Origin: Amycolatopsis sp. DSM 110486
Lineage (GTDB): Bacteria > Actinomycetota > Actinomycetes > Mycobacteriales > Pseudonocardiaceae
Reading direction: 5' to 3'
Assembly: GCF_019468465.1 (NCBI RefSeq)
Contig: NZ_CP080519.1
Span: 2,247,001 to 2,311,000, forward strand
Length of the DNA: 64,000 bases
Shown here: piece after piece, positions 32,492 through 41,246 of the stretch
Position numbering within the stretch: the stretch's first letter is position 1
How the letters are laid out: each line of letters begins with the position of its first letter
Notes under the pieces: generated by a model
The model's database searches: none
What the model was told of the DNA's origin: nothing
Seen by the model: the letters and a program-made list of their open reading frames with translations, nothing else
Position numbers and translations under genes: made by a program

Positions 32492-33520
32492 TCAGCTCGA
32501 CTCGCGGACGGTGAGCGACACCGGCAGGATCTGCTGCCGCGGCTGGGGTTCCTTCCCGTCGAGCAGGTTCATCAGCGTCTCCACCATCGCGTGCACCTGC
32601 TCGCGCGGGTCCTGGTGCACGGAGGTCAGCGGCGGGGTCATCTCGGGCGCCAGCGTGGCATTGTCGTCGAAGCTGACCACGGCGACCTCGTCCGGAATGG
32701 ACCTTCCAGCCGACGAAAGCGTGCGCAGGGCACCGACGGCCATCATGTCGCTGGCCACGAACACGGCGTCGAGGTCGGGCACGCGATCGAGCAACGAAGC
32801 CATGGCGCGGGCGCCGCCGGCGAGGGTGAAGTCGGCTTCCTCCGCGAGATCCGCCGGGTCGAGGCCGGCGTCGACGAGGGTTTTGCGCCAGCCCGCGAGG
32901 CGGTCGATGGGCGCGCCCTGGTCCTGGGGCCCGGCGATGGTCGCGATGCGGCGGCGGCCGGCCGACACGAGGTGCTGCACGGCGAGCCGCGCGCCGCCCT
33001 CGTTGTCGAAGTCGACCACGTGCACGCCGCGGCGCAGGTCGGCCGCCTGACCACCGAAGACGACGGGCACGCGCAGCAGCCGCAACGCCCGGGGCAGCGG
33101 ATCGGCGCGGTGCGGCGCGAAGACGAGCACCCCGTCGACGTGCCCGCCTTCGAGGAAGCGCACCGTGCGCGTGAGGTCTTCGCGGGTGTCGCTGAAGATC
33201 AGCACCATCTGGCAGCCGACGTCGGCCAGCTCGCGATAGCCGGCGCGCATCACGGCCGTGCGGTACGGGTCGTCGAGCAGCCGCGCCTCGGGTTCGGACA
33301 GCACCAGGGCGATCGCGCCCGTCCGCCGCGTGACCAGCGACCGCGCGGCCTGGTTCGGCGAGTAGCCGATTTCGCGCGCCGCCGCGAGCACCTTTTCGCG
33401 TGACCGCGCGCTGACGTAGGTGTCGTCGTTCAACGCCCGCGAAGCGGTGGAGCGCGACACACCGGCGAACGCCGCGACGTCTTCCAGCGTCGGGCGCTCG
33501 TCCTCGGACCGAGGCGCCAC
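32492..33520 (-). CDS. cebR: LacI-family repressor CebR
   Basis: A 342-residue LacI protein. The N-terminal helix-turn-helix reads TLEDVAAFAGVSRSTASRAL followed by NDDTYVS, then the hinge and a periplasmic-binding-protein-like sugar sensor domain. The GTG start is set by GGAGG, 8 nt upstream. It is divergent from cebE. The shared 171-bp region has two GAGCGCTC-centred palindromes, the established CebR operator. By family knowledge it represses the cellobiose uptake genes and its own gene and is released by cellobiose or cello-oligosaccharide. Confidence 0.88.
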   Translation of the reverse strand: MAPRSEDERPTLEDVAAFAGVSRSTASRALNDDTYVSARSREKVLAAAREIGYSPNQAARSLVTRRTGAIALVLSEPEARLLDDPYRTAVMRAGYRELADVGCQMVLIFSDTREDLTRTVRFLEGGHVDGVLVFAPHRADPLPRALRLLRVPVVFGGQAADLRRGVHVVDFDNEGGARLAVQHLVSAGRRRIATIAGPQDQGAPIDRLAGWRKTLVDAGLDPADLAEEADFTLAGGARAMASLLDRVPDLDAVFVASDMMAVGALRTLSSAGRSIPDEVAVVSFDDNATLAPEMTPPLTSVHQDPREQVHAMVETLMNLLDGKEPQPRQQILPVSLTVRESS

Positions 33521-33569
33521 TGCACCACCCCTCCACTCGTGATCGTCGGACAGCTTAGCCGCACGATTC

Positions 33570-33583
33570 AGGGAGCGCTCCCG
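33570..33583. promoter_or_regulatory. CebR operator, cebR-proximal
   Basis: AGGGAGCGCTCCCG contains the 12-bp palindrome GGGAGCGCTCCC, about 50 bp from the cebR start. It differs from the published 14-bp CebR site only at the outermost positions. Confidence 0.8.
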
Positions 33584-33608
33584 GAAGGGCACGCTCCGAT
33601 AACCACCC

Positions 33609-33637
33609 TTGACATGGAACTCCAGCGGACCCAGACT
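33609..33637 (+). promoter_or_regulatory. cebE promoter
   Basis: TTGACA (33609-33614) and CAGACT (33632-33637) with a 17-bp spacer. The operator at 33646-33665 covers the expected transcription start. Confidence 0.65.
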
Positions 33638-33645
33638 CGTCAACC

Positions 33646-33665
33646 GTCTGGGAGCGCTCCCAGAC
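33646..33665. promoter_or_regulatory. CebR operator, cebE-proximal
   Basis: GTCTGGGAGCGCTCCCAGAC is a perfect 20-bp palindrome whose centre TGGGAGCGCTCCCA equals the known CebR consensus. Confidence 0.88.
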
Positions 33666-33691
33666 ACTGAACCTTCAAGGGGTTGACGACG

Positions 33692-35008
33692 GTGACAACG
33701 TTCCGGAAGGGCCTGGCACTCACGCTGGGCATCACGATGACGGCGCTAGCCGTGGCGGCGTGCGGTGGCGGCGGTGGCAGCAGCAGCAGCAGCGACATCC
33801 CGGCGGCGGCCGGGCCGGACGAGCACGTGGAGCTCACGCTGGCCACGTTCACGGAGTTCGGCTACGAAGCGCTGATCCCGGAGTACGAGCGGCTGCACCC
33901 GAACATCAAGATCACCCACCGCAAGACGGGCCAGGGTGGCCCGTACGCGCAGGACATGATGACCAAGCTCGCGGCGGGCGCCGGCCTCGCCGACGTGCAG
34001 GCCGTGGAGGAGGGCCACCTCTCCGACATCCTCAGCAAATCGTCGAAGTTCTACGACCTCACGCAGATCGGCCCGGCCGACGCGAGCCCGGACCGCTGGC
34101 TGTCGTGGAAGTACGACGCCGGCAAGGACAAGAACGGCAAGCTCATCGGCTACGGCACGGACATCGGGCCCGACGCGATGTGCTACCGCAAGGACCTGCT
34201 CCAGCAGGCCGGCCTGCCGACGGACGACGCGTCCGTGAAGACCATGTTCGCCACCTGGGACAGCTACTTCGCCGCGGGCGCGCAGTACGCCCAGCGAACC
34301 GGCGGCAAGGCGTGGTTCGACTCGGCCGCCCAGAACTTCAACGCGATGGTCAACCAGCTGCCCGTCGGTTACCTCGACAAGGACGACAAGCTCACCGTCG
34401 AGTCCAACCAGGGCATCAAGGACGCGTGGGCGAAGGTGACCGACGCCGTCGGGAAGGGCGAGTCGGCGAAGCTCACCGCGTTCAGCAACGAGTGGAACTC
34501 CGGTTTCCGCCAGAGCGCGTTCGCCACGAAGGTCTGTCCCGCCTGGATGCTCGGCGTGGTCAAGGAGCAGGCCGGGCCGGAGAACGCGGGCAAGTGGGCG
34601 GTCACCGACGCGTTCCCCGGCGGTGGCGGCAACTGGGGCGGCTCGTACCTGACCGTGCCGACGCAGAGCAAGCACCCGCGTGAGGCCGCGGCGCTGGCCG
34701 CGTGGCTGACGGCGCCGGAGCAGCAGCTCAAGGCGTTCCAGGCGAAGGGCACGTTCCCGAGCCAGGTCAAGGCACTGGAGAGCCCCGAGCTGCTGAACCA
34801 GACCGACGCGTACTTCGGCGGCGCGAAGATCGGCGAGCTGTTCGTGGCGCAGGCCAAGAAGGTCGCGAAGCCGCAGTACAAGGGCCCGAACGACGGCCAG
34901 ATCCAGGAGAACGTGACGGCTCCCGCGTTGCAGGCCGTGGAGCAGGGCAAGTCGCCCGCCGACGGCTGGCAGCAGCTCGTCGACGGCGCGAAGAAGCTCG
35001 CACGGTGA
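33692..35008 (+). CDS. cebE: Cellobiose/cello-oligosaccharide-binding lipoprotein CebE
   Basis: A 438-residue solute-binding protein with a lipoprotein signal (TALAVAACGGG) and a family-1 binding fold (LTLATFTEFGYEALIPEY). The GTG at 33692 is chosen because AAGGGG lies 9 nt upstream; a TTG three codons earlier abuts that site. First gene of cebEFG-bglC, behind a promoter covered by a CebR operator. No ATPase is encoded, as in Streptomyces, where MsiK energises several sugar importers. Confidence 0.9.
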   Translation: MTTFRKGLALTLGITMTALAVAACGGGGGSSSSSDIPAAAGPDEHVELTLATFTEFGYEALIPEYERLHPNIKITHRKTGQGGPYAQDMMTKLAAGAGLADVQAVEEGHLSDILSKSSKFYDLTQIGPADASPDRWLSWKYDAGKDKNGKLIGYGTDIGPDAMCYRKDLLQQAGLPTDDASVKTMFATWDSYFAAGAQYAQRTGGKAWFDSAAQNFNAMVNQLPVGYLDKDDKLTVESNQGIKDAWAKVTDAVGKGESAKLTAFSNEWNSGFRQSAFATKVCPAWMLGVVKEQAGPENAGKWAVTDAFPGGGGNWGGSYLTVPTQSKHPREAAALAAWLTAPEQQLKAFQAKGTFPSQVKALESPELLNQTDAYFGGAKIGELFVAQAKKVAKPQYKGPNDGQIQENVTAPALQAVEQGKSPADGWQQLVDGAKKLAR

Positions 35009-35991
35009 CGAGCACCGTCAGGCGCGAAGGCACGCAGGCCGGGGTGCGGCGTCCCGCACCCCGGCCGGGGCTGCGCGACCGGCTGTCCAGGTGGGACGTG
35101 AAGGCGTCGCCTTACCTTTACGTGGCGCCGTTCTTCGTCGTCTTCGGCATCGTGGGGCTGTTCCCGCTGCTCTACACCGCGTACGTGTCGCTGTTCCACT
35201 GGGACGCCGGCGACGACAACCCCGATTTCATCGGCCTCGACAACTTCAAGGAGCTCTTCGCCGACGCGCAGTTCTGGCACTCGCTGGAGAACACCGTGAG
35301 CATCTTCCTGCTCTCCAGCGTGCCGCAGCTGATCATCGCCGTGCTACTGGCCGCGTTGCTCTCCACGCGGCTGCGCGGCGCTACCGGCTGGCGCGTCGGG
35401 ATCCTGCTGCCGTACGCGGCGAGCCTGGTGGCGCTCGGGATCATCTTCGCGAACCTGTTCGGCCCCAAATACGGCCTCGTGAACGGTCTCCTGCAGACCA
35501 TCGGACTGTCCCCTGTGGACTGGCAGGCCAACCGGTTCGCGAGCCACGTGGCCATCGCCATCATGGTCAACTGGCGCTGGACCGGTTACAACGCGCTGAT
35601 CGTGCTGGCCGCGATGCAGGCCATCCCGAAGGAGCTGCACGAGGCGGCGCTGATCGACGGCGCGGGCACCGTGCGGCGGTTCCGGCACGTCACGCTGCCG
35701 CTGCTGAAGCCGACGCTGATCTTCGTCACCATCACCTCGACGATCGGCGGGCTGCAGATCTTCACCGAGCCCAAGCTGTTCGACGCCATGCCCGGCTCGA
35801 ACAACGGCGGCTCCACCCACCAGTTCCAGACGGTGACGCTGTACCTGTACCAGACGGCGTTCGAGAACTTCGACCTCGGCTACGCGTCGGCGATCGCCTG
35901 GGTGCTGTTCCTGATCATCGTCCTCATCGCGGGCCTGAACTACCTGCTCACCGGCCGGATCGCCCGAACCCCGAAGCGGAGGGGCGCATGA
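35005..35991 (+). CDS. cebF: ABC sugar permease CebF
   Basis: A 328-residue permease with six membrane helices and the EAA loop IPKELHEAALIDGAG. The GTG start overlaps the cebE stop (GTGA). Pairs with CebG as the membrane channel for cellobiose uptake. Confidence 0.9.
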   Translation: MTSTVRREGTQAGVRRPAPRPGLRDRLSRWDVKASPYLYVAPFFVVFGIVGLFPLLYTAYVSLFHWDAGDDNPDFIGLDNFKELFADAQFWHSLENTVSIFLLSSVPQLIIAVLLAALLSTRLRGATGWRVGILLPYAASLVALGIIFANLFGPKYGLVNGLLQTIGLSPVDWQANRFASHVAIAIMVNWRWTGYNALIVLAAMQAIPKELHEAALIDGAGTVRRFRHVTLPLLKPTLIFVTITSTIGGLQIFTEPKLFDAMPGSNNGGSTHQFQTVTLYLYQTAFENFDLGYASAIAWVLFLIIVLIAGLNYLLTGRIARTPKRRGA

Positions 35992-36833
35992 CCACGCTGA
36001 CCACGCGGGTGAGCCGGCTGGGCAAACCGCGCAAGGCCACCTACTGGGTGCTGGCCGTGTTCGTGCTCGGCTCGCTGTTCCCGTTCTACTGGTCGTTCCT
36101 CGTCGCCAGCCGCGACAACGGGATGCTCACCGAACGCGTGCCGCCGCTACTGCCGGGCGGCAACTTCTTCGCCAACGCGGCGCGGGTGTTCGACACCGTG
36201 CCGTTCTGGAAGGCGCTGGCCAACAGCGTGATCGTGTCGGGCACGGTCACGCTCACCACAGTGCTGTTCTCCTCGCTCGCCGGGTTCGCCTTCGCCAAGC
36301 TGCGCTTCCGCGGCCGCAACGCGCTGTTCGTGTTCATCGTGGTGACGCTCGCGGTGCCCACGCAGCTGGGCATCATCCCGCTGTTCATCGCGATGTCGAA
36401 GCTCGGCTGGGCCGGCGGGCTGCAGGCGGTGATCGTGCCGAACCTGGTGACCGCGTTCGGCGTCTTCTGGATGCGCCAGTACACAGTGGACGCCGTGCCG
36501 TACGAGCTCATCGAGGCCGCGCGCGTGGACGGCTGCAGCATGATCCGGATCTTCTGGAACGTGTGCCTCCCGGCCGTACGCCCGGCGGCGGCGATCCTCG
36601 CGATGTTCACGTTCATGATGTCCTGGAACGACTTCCTGTGGCCACTGGTCGTGCTCGACGTCGGCAACCCGACCGTGCAGGTGGCGCTGGAGAAGCTGCA
36701 GAGCGGCTACTACGTGGACTACTCGCTCGTGCTCGCCGGCACCACGCTCGCGACGATCCCGATCCTCATCGTCTTCCTCCTGCTCGGCCGCCAGATCGTG
36801 GCCGGGATCATGCAAGGTGCCGTGAAAGGGTGA
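35988..36833 (+). CDS. cebG: ABC sugar permease CebG
   Basis: A 281-residue permease that starts with the typical LFPFYWSFLVAS segment and has the EAA loop VPYELIEAARVDGCS. The ATG overlaps the cebF stop (ATGA). About six membrane helices. Confidence 0.9.
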   Translation: MTTLTTRVSRLGKPRKATYWVLAVFVLGSLFPFYWSFLVASRDNGMLTERVPPLLPGGNFFANAARVFDTVPFWKALANSVIVSGTVTLTTVLFSSLAGFAFAKLRFRGRNALFVFIVVTLAVPTQLGIIPLFIAMSKLGWAGGLQAVIVPNLVTAFGVFWMRQYTVDAVPYELIEAARVDGCSMIRIFWNVCLPAVRPAAAILAMFTFMMSWNDFLWPLVVLDVGNPTVQVALEKLQSGYYVDYSLVLAGTTLATIPILIVFLLLGRQIVAGIMQGAVKG

Positions 36834-36835
36834 CC

Positions 36836-38254
36836 ATGCCCCCACAACCCCTGTCCGCCGAAACCCTGTCCGCGTCCGCGCAGACGGGCCTCGCGTTCCC
36901 GCCGAGGTTCGTCTGGGGCGCTGCCACGGCGGCGTTCCAGGTCGAGGGTTCGACCACTGTGGACGGCCGCGAACCGTCCGTCTGGGACACCTTCGCCACC
37001 CGGCCGGGCGCGATCCGCGGCGGCGACACGGGCGAGCCGGCGGCCGACCACTACCGGCGCGCCGGCGAGGACGTGGAGCTGATGCGCTCGCTGGGCCTCG
37101 GCGCGTACCGGTTCTCCCTGGCGTGGCCGCGGATCCGGCCCGGCGGCGTGCCGAACGTGCGGGGTATCGCCTTCTACGACCGGCTGGTCGACTCGCTGCT
37201 GGCGGCGGGGATCCAGCCGTGGGCGACGCTGTACCACTGGGACCTGCCACAGCGGCTGGAAGACCTCGGCGGCTGGACCTCGCGCGACACGGCCTACCGC
37301 TTCGCCGAGTACGCGGAGACGATCGTGAGCGTGCTCGGCGACCGCGTGGCGAGCTGGTCGACGCTCAACGAACCGTGGTGCGCGGCAATGCTCGGGTACG
37401 CGAAGGGGATCCACGCGCCGGGCCGTGTCTCGGCCACCGCCGCGGCCGCCGCGACCCACCACCTGCTGCTCGGCCACGGACTCGCGATGGACGTGCTGCG
37501 CCGCGACGCCCCGCGCGTGCCCGCCGGGATCACGCTCAACCTGTATCCGGTCACGGCGGACTCGGACTCGCCCGAGGACGCCGAAGCCGCACGGCGCGTC
37601 GACGGGCAGCAGAACCGGCTGTTCCTCGACCCCGTGCTGCGCGGCGGTTACCCGGCCGACGTGGTGGCGGACCTCGCGCCGTTCGGGTTCGCCGACGTGG
37701 TGCGCGACGGCGACGAGGCCGTGATCGCCGCACCGGTCGACTGGCTCGGCGTGAACTACTACCGCGGCTACCGCGTCGCGGGCTCTCCTCGGCGCGGCAG
37801 CTCACCCGCCGGCCAGGAATGGCTCGGCGCGGCAGACGTGCACTTCGTCCCTGACCCGACCGCGCCGCTCACGGACTCGGGCTGGGAGGTGCAGCCGGCC
37901 GGGCTCACCACGTCGCTACTGCAGGTGCACCGCGACTACCGGCCGGTGCCGCTCTACGTGACGGAGAACGGCGCCTCCTATCCGGACGTGCTGCACGACG
38001 GCGAGATCGCCGACTCCGATCGCGTCGCATTCCTCGAAGCGCACCTGCGCGCGGCGCACGACGCGCTGGCCCAGGGCGTGGACCTGCGCGGCTACTTCTA
38101 CTGGTCGCTGCTGGACAACTTCGAGTGGGCCGAGGGGTACGCCAAGCGCTTCGGCCTGGTTCACGTGGACTACGCGACACAACGGCGGACGCCGAAGCGA
38201 AGCGCGCAGTGGTACTCGGAAGTGATCGCGCGCGGCGCCGTGGGCGTGAATTAA
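36836..38254 (+). CDS. bglC: GH1 beta-glucosidase BglC
   Basis: A 472-residue GH1 enzyme with acid/base Glu179 in STLNEP and nucleophile Glu377 in VTENGA. No signal peptide: it hydrolyses imported cellobiose in the cytosol. It begins 2 bp after cebG, with AAAGGG 5 nt before the ATG, and closes the CebR-controlled operon. In Streptomyces, bglC in this position both feeds on the inducer and terminates induction. It is a paralogue of the GH1 at 18642-20015. Confidence 0.9.
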   Translation: MPPQPLSAETLSASAQTGLAFPPRFVWGAATAAFQVEGSTTVDGREPSVWDTFATRPGAIRGGDTGEPAADHYRRAGEDVELMRSLGLGAYRFSLAWPRIRPGGVPNVRGIAFYDRLVDSLLAAGIQPWATLYHWDLPQRLEDLGGWTSRDTAYRFAEYAETIVSVLGDRVASWSTLNEPWCAAMLGYAKGIHAPGRVSATAAAAATHHLLLGHGLAMDVLRRDAPRVPAGITLNLYPVTADSDSPEDAEAARRVDGQQNRLFLDPVLRGGYPADVVADLAPFGFADVVRDGDEAVIAAPVDWLGVNYYRGYRVAGSPRRGSSPAGQEWLGAADVHFVPDPTAPLTDSGWEVQPAGLTTSLLQVHRDYRPVPLYVTENGASYPDVLHDGEIADSDRVAFLEAHLRAAHDALAQGVDLRGYFYWSLLDNFEWAEGYAKRFGLVHVDYATQRRTPKRSAQWYSEVIARGAVGVN

Positions 38255-38345
38255 CCCGGATTTCGCCGGCCGGAATGCGTTTCACCCGGAAAGCGCAAAG
38301 CTTCATTCACCGGAACAACCAAAGAGACCAATGCGACAAACAGGA

Positions 38346-38377
38346 CGCCCGGTGTTCACCCTTGTGGACACCGGGCG
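38346..38377. terminator. Hairpin after bglC
   Basis: CGCCCGGTGT (38346-38355) pairs perfectly with ACACCGGGCG (38368-38377). No T run follows, so it may act as an mRNA 3' stabiliser as much as a terminator. Confidence 0.5.
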
Positions 38378-38391
38378 CACCACTGGCCCGG

Positions 38392-38407
38392 TCTGGTCTG
38401 AACCTGT
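38392..38407. promoter_or_regulatory. DasR-responsive-element-like site
   Basis: TCTGGTCTGAACCTGT matches the 16-bp dre consensus ASTGGTCTAGACCAST at 12-13 positions and keeps both half-site cores (TGGTCT and ACC). It lies about 46 bp upstream of the chitinase -35 box. DasR controls chitin genes in streptomycetes. Confidence 0.5.
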
Positions 38408-38452
38408 CGGACAGGATGTGGCCATGACCTGCTGTGATCGCTCCGCAACCCG

Positions 38453-38481
38453 TTGCCAAGGACTGGGACGACCGGTATAAC
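38453..38481 (+). promoter_or_regulatory. Chitinase promoter
   Basis: TTGCCA (38453-38458) and TATAAC (38476-38481) with a 17-bp spacer, about 150 bp before the start codon. Confidence 0.65.
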
Positions 38482-38638
38482 TTTCTTCACAACACGCACG
38501 AAGTGGCTGGCAATTCGGTCCCCCACCGTTTCTCCGGAATTGCCCGCCCGTACTCGGTCCTGCCGTTTCCCGAAAATTCGGCCGGCCGCGGGTAATCGTG
38601 CGCGCAATTCTCCCTCCCCGTCCCCTGGAGTTCACGGA

Positions 38639-39991
38639 ATGCGCATTTCGAAACTCAGAACGCTCGCTGCCGCGGCTCTGCCCGTGCTGGCCGGCGTCGC
38701 CATGGCCACCGTCAGCCCCGCCGTGAGCGAGGCCGCCCCGGCCGCGGGCGCCGCTTTCCCCGCCCACTACTCGGCCCCGTACCTGCAGGTCAGCGACGGC
38801 GACATCGGTCAGATGGCCGCCGACATGAACGCGACCGGCACGAAGTTCTACACCCTGGCGTTCCTCACACCCTCCTCCGGCTGCAACCAGCTGTGGGAAG
38901 CCAATGGCACGGGTGTCGGCTCGTTCAAGTCGCAGATCAGCTCGCTGCAGGCCGCGGGCGGCAACGTGATCCCGTCGTTCGGCGGCGCCGCCGGCGGTGA
39001 GATCGCGCAGACCTGCACCAACACCTCGAGCCTCACGGCGGCCTACGCCAACGTGGTCAACACGTACGGCACGCCCCGCCTGGACTTCGACATCGAAGAA
39101 GACACCATCAAGGACACCGCGGCCAACGCGCGCCGCAACTCCGCGCTCGCGGCGCTGCAGCAGCAGAACCCGAGTGTGCAGGTGGACTACACCCTCGCCG
39201 TCGACCCGAGCGGCCTCGGCTCCACGCAGATGGACATCCTGCGCGACGCCAAGAACAAGGGCCTCAACGTCAGCGTCGTGAACCTGATGGTGATGGACTT
39301 CTACGACGGCCAGCCGGTGCTCGGTGACGCGCTCGCGTCGGCGCGCACGGCCGCGGGCCAGCTCGCGAGCCTCTACGGCATCTCGACGTCGGCGGCCTAC
39401 GCCAAGATGGGCCTCACGCCGATCGCCGGGCGCAACGACGACGGCGCGCAGTTCAGCCAGTCGGACGCGCAGCAGCTGGAGACGTTCGCGGCGCAGAACG
39501 GCGTGCAGGAGCTGTCGTTCTGGGAGCTTCAGGACTACGACCGGGCCACCGGCTACGCGTACTCGCGGATCTTCAACGCCATCACCGGCGGTGGCGGCAC
39601 CACCCCGCCGCCGACCGGCGGCAAGCAGATCACGGGTTACGGCGGCAAGTGCGTGGACGTTGCCGGCGCCAACTCCGCCAACAACACGAAGATCGACATC
39701 TACACGTGCAACGGCACCGCTGCGCAGCAGTGGACCTCCACCAGCGGGACGCTGCAGGCGCTGGGCAAATGCATGGACGTCGCCGCGGCCGGCACCACCA
39801 ACGGCACCAAGGTGGGGCTCTACGACTGCAACGGCACGGCCGCGCAGCAGTGGACGCACAACTCGTCCAACGAGCTGGTGAACACCGGCTCCGGCAAGTG
39901 CCTCGACGCGACCGGGCCCAGCTCGGCCGATGGCACGCAGCTGCAGATCTGGTCGTGCACGGGAGCCGCGAACCAGTTGTGGTCCTTCTGA
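38639..39991 (+). CDS. Secreted GH18 chitinase with C-terminal ricin-B (CBM13) domain
   Basis: The protein has 450 residues: signal peptide (about 1-33), a GH18 barrel (about 40-310) and, after a Gly/Pro/Thr linker, a ricin-type beta-trefoil (about 325-450) with repeated units (GGKCVDVAGANSANN, LGKCMDVAAAG, GKCLDATGPSSADG, each ending QQW or LWSF). The catalytic DxDxE motif is LDFDIEED with Asp149, Asp151 and Glu153. It belongs to the short GH18 group with a compact active site. CTGGAG is 8 nt before the ATG. It acts outside the cell, and a DasR-like site and a good promoter suggest induction by chitin breakdown products. Confidence 0.9.
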   Translation: MRISKLRTLAAAALPVLAGVAMATVSPAVSEAAPAAGAAFPAHYSAPYLQVSDGDIGQMAADMNATGTKFYTLAFLTPSSGCNQLWEANGTGVGSFKSQISSLQAAGGNVIPSFGGAAGGEIAQTCTNTSSLTAAYANVVNTYGTPRLDFDIEEDTIKDTAANARRNSALAALQQQNPSVQVDYTLAVDPSGLGSTQMDILRDAKNKGLNVSVVNLMVMDFYDGQPVLGDALASARTAAGQLASLYGISTSAAYAKMGLTPIAGRNDDGAQFSQSDAQQLETFAAQNGVQELSFWELQDYDRATGYAYSRIFNAITGGGGTTPPPTGGKQITGYGGKCVDVAGANSANNTKIDIYTCNGTAAQQWTSTSGTLQALGKCMDVAAAGTTNGTKVGLYDCNGTAAQQWTHNSSNELVNTGSGKCLDATGPSSADGTQLQIWSCTGAANQLWSF

Positions 39992-40021
39992 GTCGGTAAT
40001 TTTCCTCCGGGTTCACCAAGG

Positions 40022-40059
40022 CCGGTGGGGAGCGATTTCCTTGCTCCCCACCGGTTTTT
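40022..40059 (+). terminator. Terminator after the chitinase
   Basis: CCGGTGGGGAGC (40022-40033) and GCTCCCCACCGG (40043-40054) form a perfect 12-bp stem followed by TTTTTC. Confidence 0.88.
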
Positions 40060-40159
40060 CTTGTTCTGAAGAACTTCTCGCGGTTTGCCGTCATGGCTCG
40101 CGGGGCCGGTCGTCGAATCCACGTCGGGGCCAGCCCACGAGCAGAAGCGAGGCAAAGCG

Positions 40160-40387
40160 ATGACCGTTCAGTGCCGCGACGCGGTGGAAGAGGTCGGCGT
40201 CTGGTTGACCGGCGAGTTTTCGGGACGGGTATCCGCCACGACGGTGGCGGACGTGGTGCGCGCGACGCGGCGGGACCTCGAAGGCCGCATCGCGACGGAG
40301 GAGCTCGGCGAGATGCTGCACCGCATGGCTCGCGCGCGGCTGCAGCGGATGCTCACTGCGGGCGACGGGATCCCGCGTTCCCGCTGA
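40160..40387 (+). CDS. Small three-helix-bundle-domain protein
   Basis: A 75-residue helical protein (FSGRVSATTVADVVRATRRD, LEGRIATEELGEMLHRMARA) of the kind annotated as three-helix-bundle dimerisation domain in actinobacteria. GAGG is placed 7 nt before the ATG. Its last 35 bp overlap the end of the convergent membrane-protein gene. Function unknown. Confidence 0.6.
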   Translation: MTVQCRDAVEEVGVWLTGEFSGRVSATTVADVVRATRRDLEGRIATEELGEMLHRMARARLQRMLTAGDGIPRSR

Positions 40388-41132
40388 CGCGTTTCTTCTT
40401 CAGGTCCGGGGTCGGGGTTCCGCCGAAGAGGTCCCGCAGGCGGTTGTGGCGCGCGGTGTAGCGGGCGCCGAACCGCCGGCGCGACCGGTCGAGCTTGCGC
40501 CCGGCGTAGCGGCGCCGGGCCCACGCCGAGTCGGGTTTCGCCAGCCGCAGCGCGCCGACCAGGGCGATCAGCGGCACGACAACCCCCAGCACGCCCGTGG
40601 CGAGCTTGCCCTTGAGCAGGCAGACCAGTGCCGTGACCAGGTGCACGGCGATGCCCAGCAGGTATGACCACATCGCCGACTCCCCGCGCGACTCGCCGAT
40701 CGGCGACGCTTCGAGCAGCAGCAGGATGCCCAACGATCCGCCGATGAGCACGGCGTCGATGGACTTGCGGCCGTTTTCGGCCCAGTACACGTCGTCGAGG
40801 TAGAACCAGAGCGCGAACTCGTCGAGCACGAGCGCGGCGCCCACCCCGAACAGCGCGGCCAGGATCTCGCCCCACGGCGCGTCTGGCGAGAACCGGAATT
40901 CAAGCGCGCCGACGACCAGCACCAGCAGGATGCCCCACACCTGGTGGTGCACGTGGACGCCGCCGATGTGAATATCGTGGATCAGGCCGGTTTTACCTTG
41001 GGGTTTGCGCTGCTTCGCGCGGATGCGGCGCGTGATGCCGCGCACGACCACGAACGTGACGAGGAACCCGACCACCGCCCACATCGCGGCGGCGCGTCCG
41101 GTGTCGACGAAGACGCGGTCGTACCAGCTCAC
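40353..41132 (-). CDS. Conserved integral membrane protein
   Basis: A 259-residue protein with about six membrane helices and conserved His- and Asp-rich motifs at helix ends (HDIHIGGVHVHHQVWG, LDEFALWFYLDDVYW), suggesting a metal-binding or enzymatic site within the membrane. The C-terminal 70 residues are strongly basic and cytosolic. The GTG start has GGGGGAG upstream. The family occurs widely in actinobacteria without an assigned function that I know. Convergent with, and overlapping, the 75-residue gene. Confidence 0.7.
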   Translation of the reverse strand: MSWYDRVFVDTGRAAAMWAVVGFLVTFVVVRGITRRIRAKQRKPQGKTGLIHDIHIGGVHVHHQVWGILLVLVVGALEFRFSPDAPWGEILAALFGVGAALVLDEFALWFYLDDVYWAENGRKSIDAVLIGGSLGILLLLEASPIGESRGESAMWSYLLGIAVHLVTALVCLLKGKLATGVLGVVVPLIALVGALRLAKPDSAWARRRYAGRKLDRSRRRFGARYTARHNRLRDLFGGTPTPDLKKKRVSGNAGSRRPQ

Positions 41133-41233
41133 GGCAGTCTCCCCCGTGTTTGGTGGCGGAAGACGCTACCACCGTTTGATCCTGGTTGTCCTTTTCCCGG
41201 ATGCGCTCGGAGGGCGTGTGATCCTGGCGCGGG

Positions 41234-41239
41234 TAGGGT
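41234..41239 (+). promoter_or_regulatory. -10 box of a leaderless MOSC-cupin transcript
   Basis: TAGGGT ends 7 nt before the GTG at 41247, and no Shine-Dalgarno sequence is seen. Confidence 0.5.
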
Positions 41240-41246
41240 CGGGATC

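Larger units (their letters stand above)
38255..38638. other. Intergenic region between bglC and the chitinase
   Basis: No gene is supported. It holds a hairpin (38346-38377), a DasR-like site (38392-38407), a small palindrome CCTGTCGGACAGG (38403-38415), a well-formed promoter (38453-38481), and the CTGGAG ribosome site 8 nt before the chitinase ATG. Confidence 0.6.
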
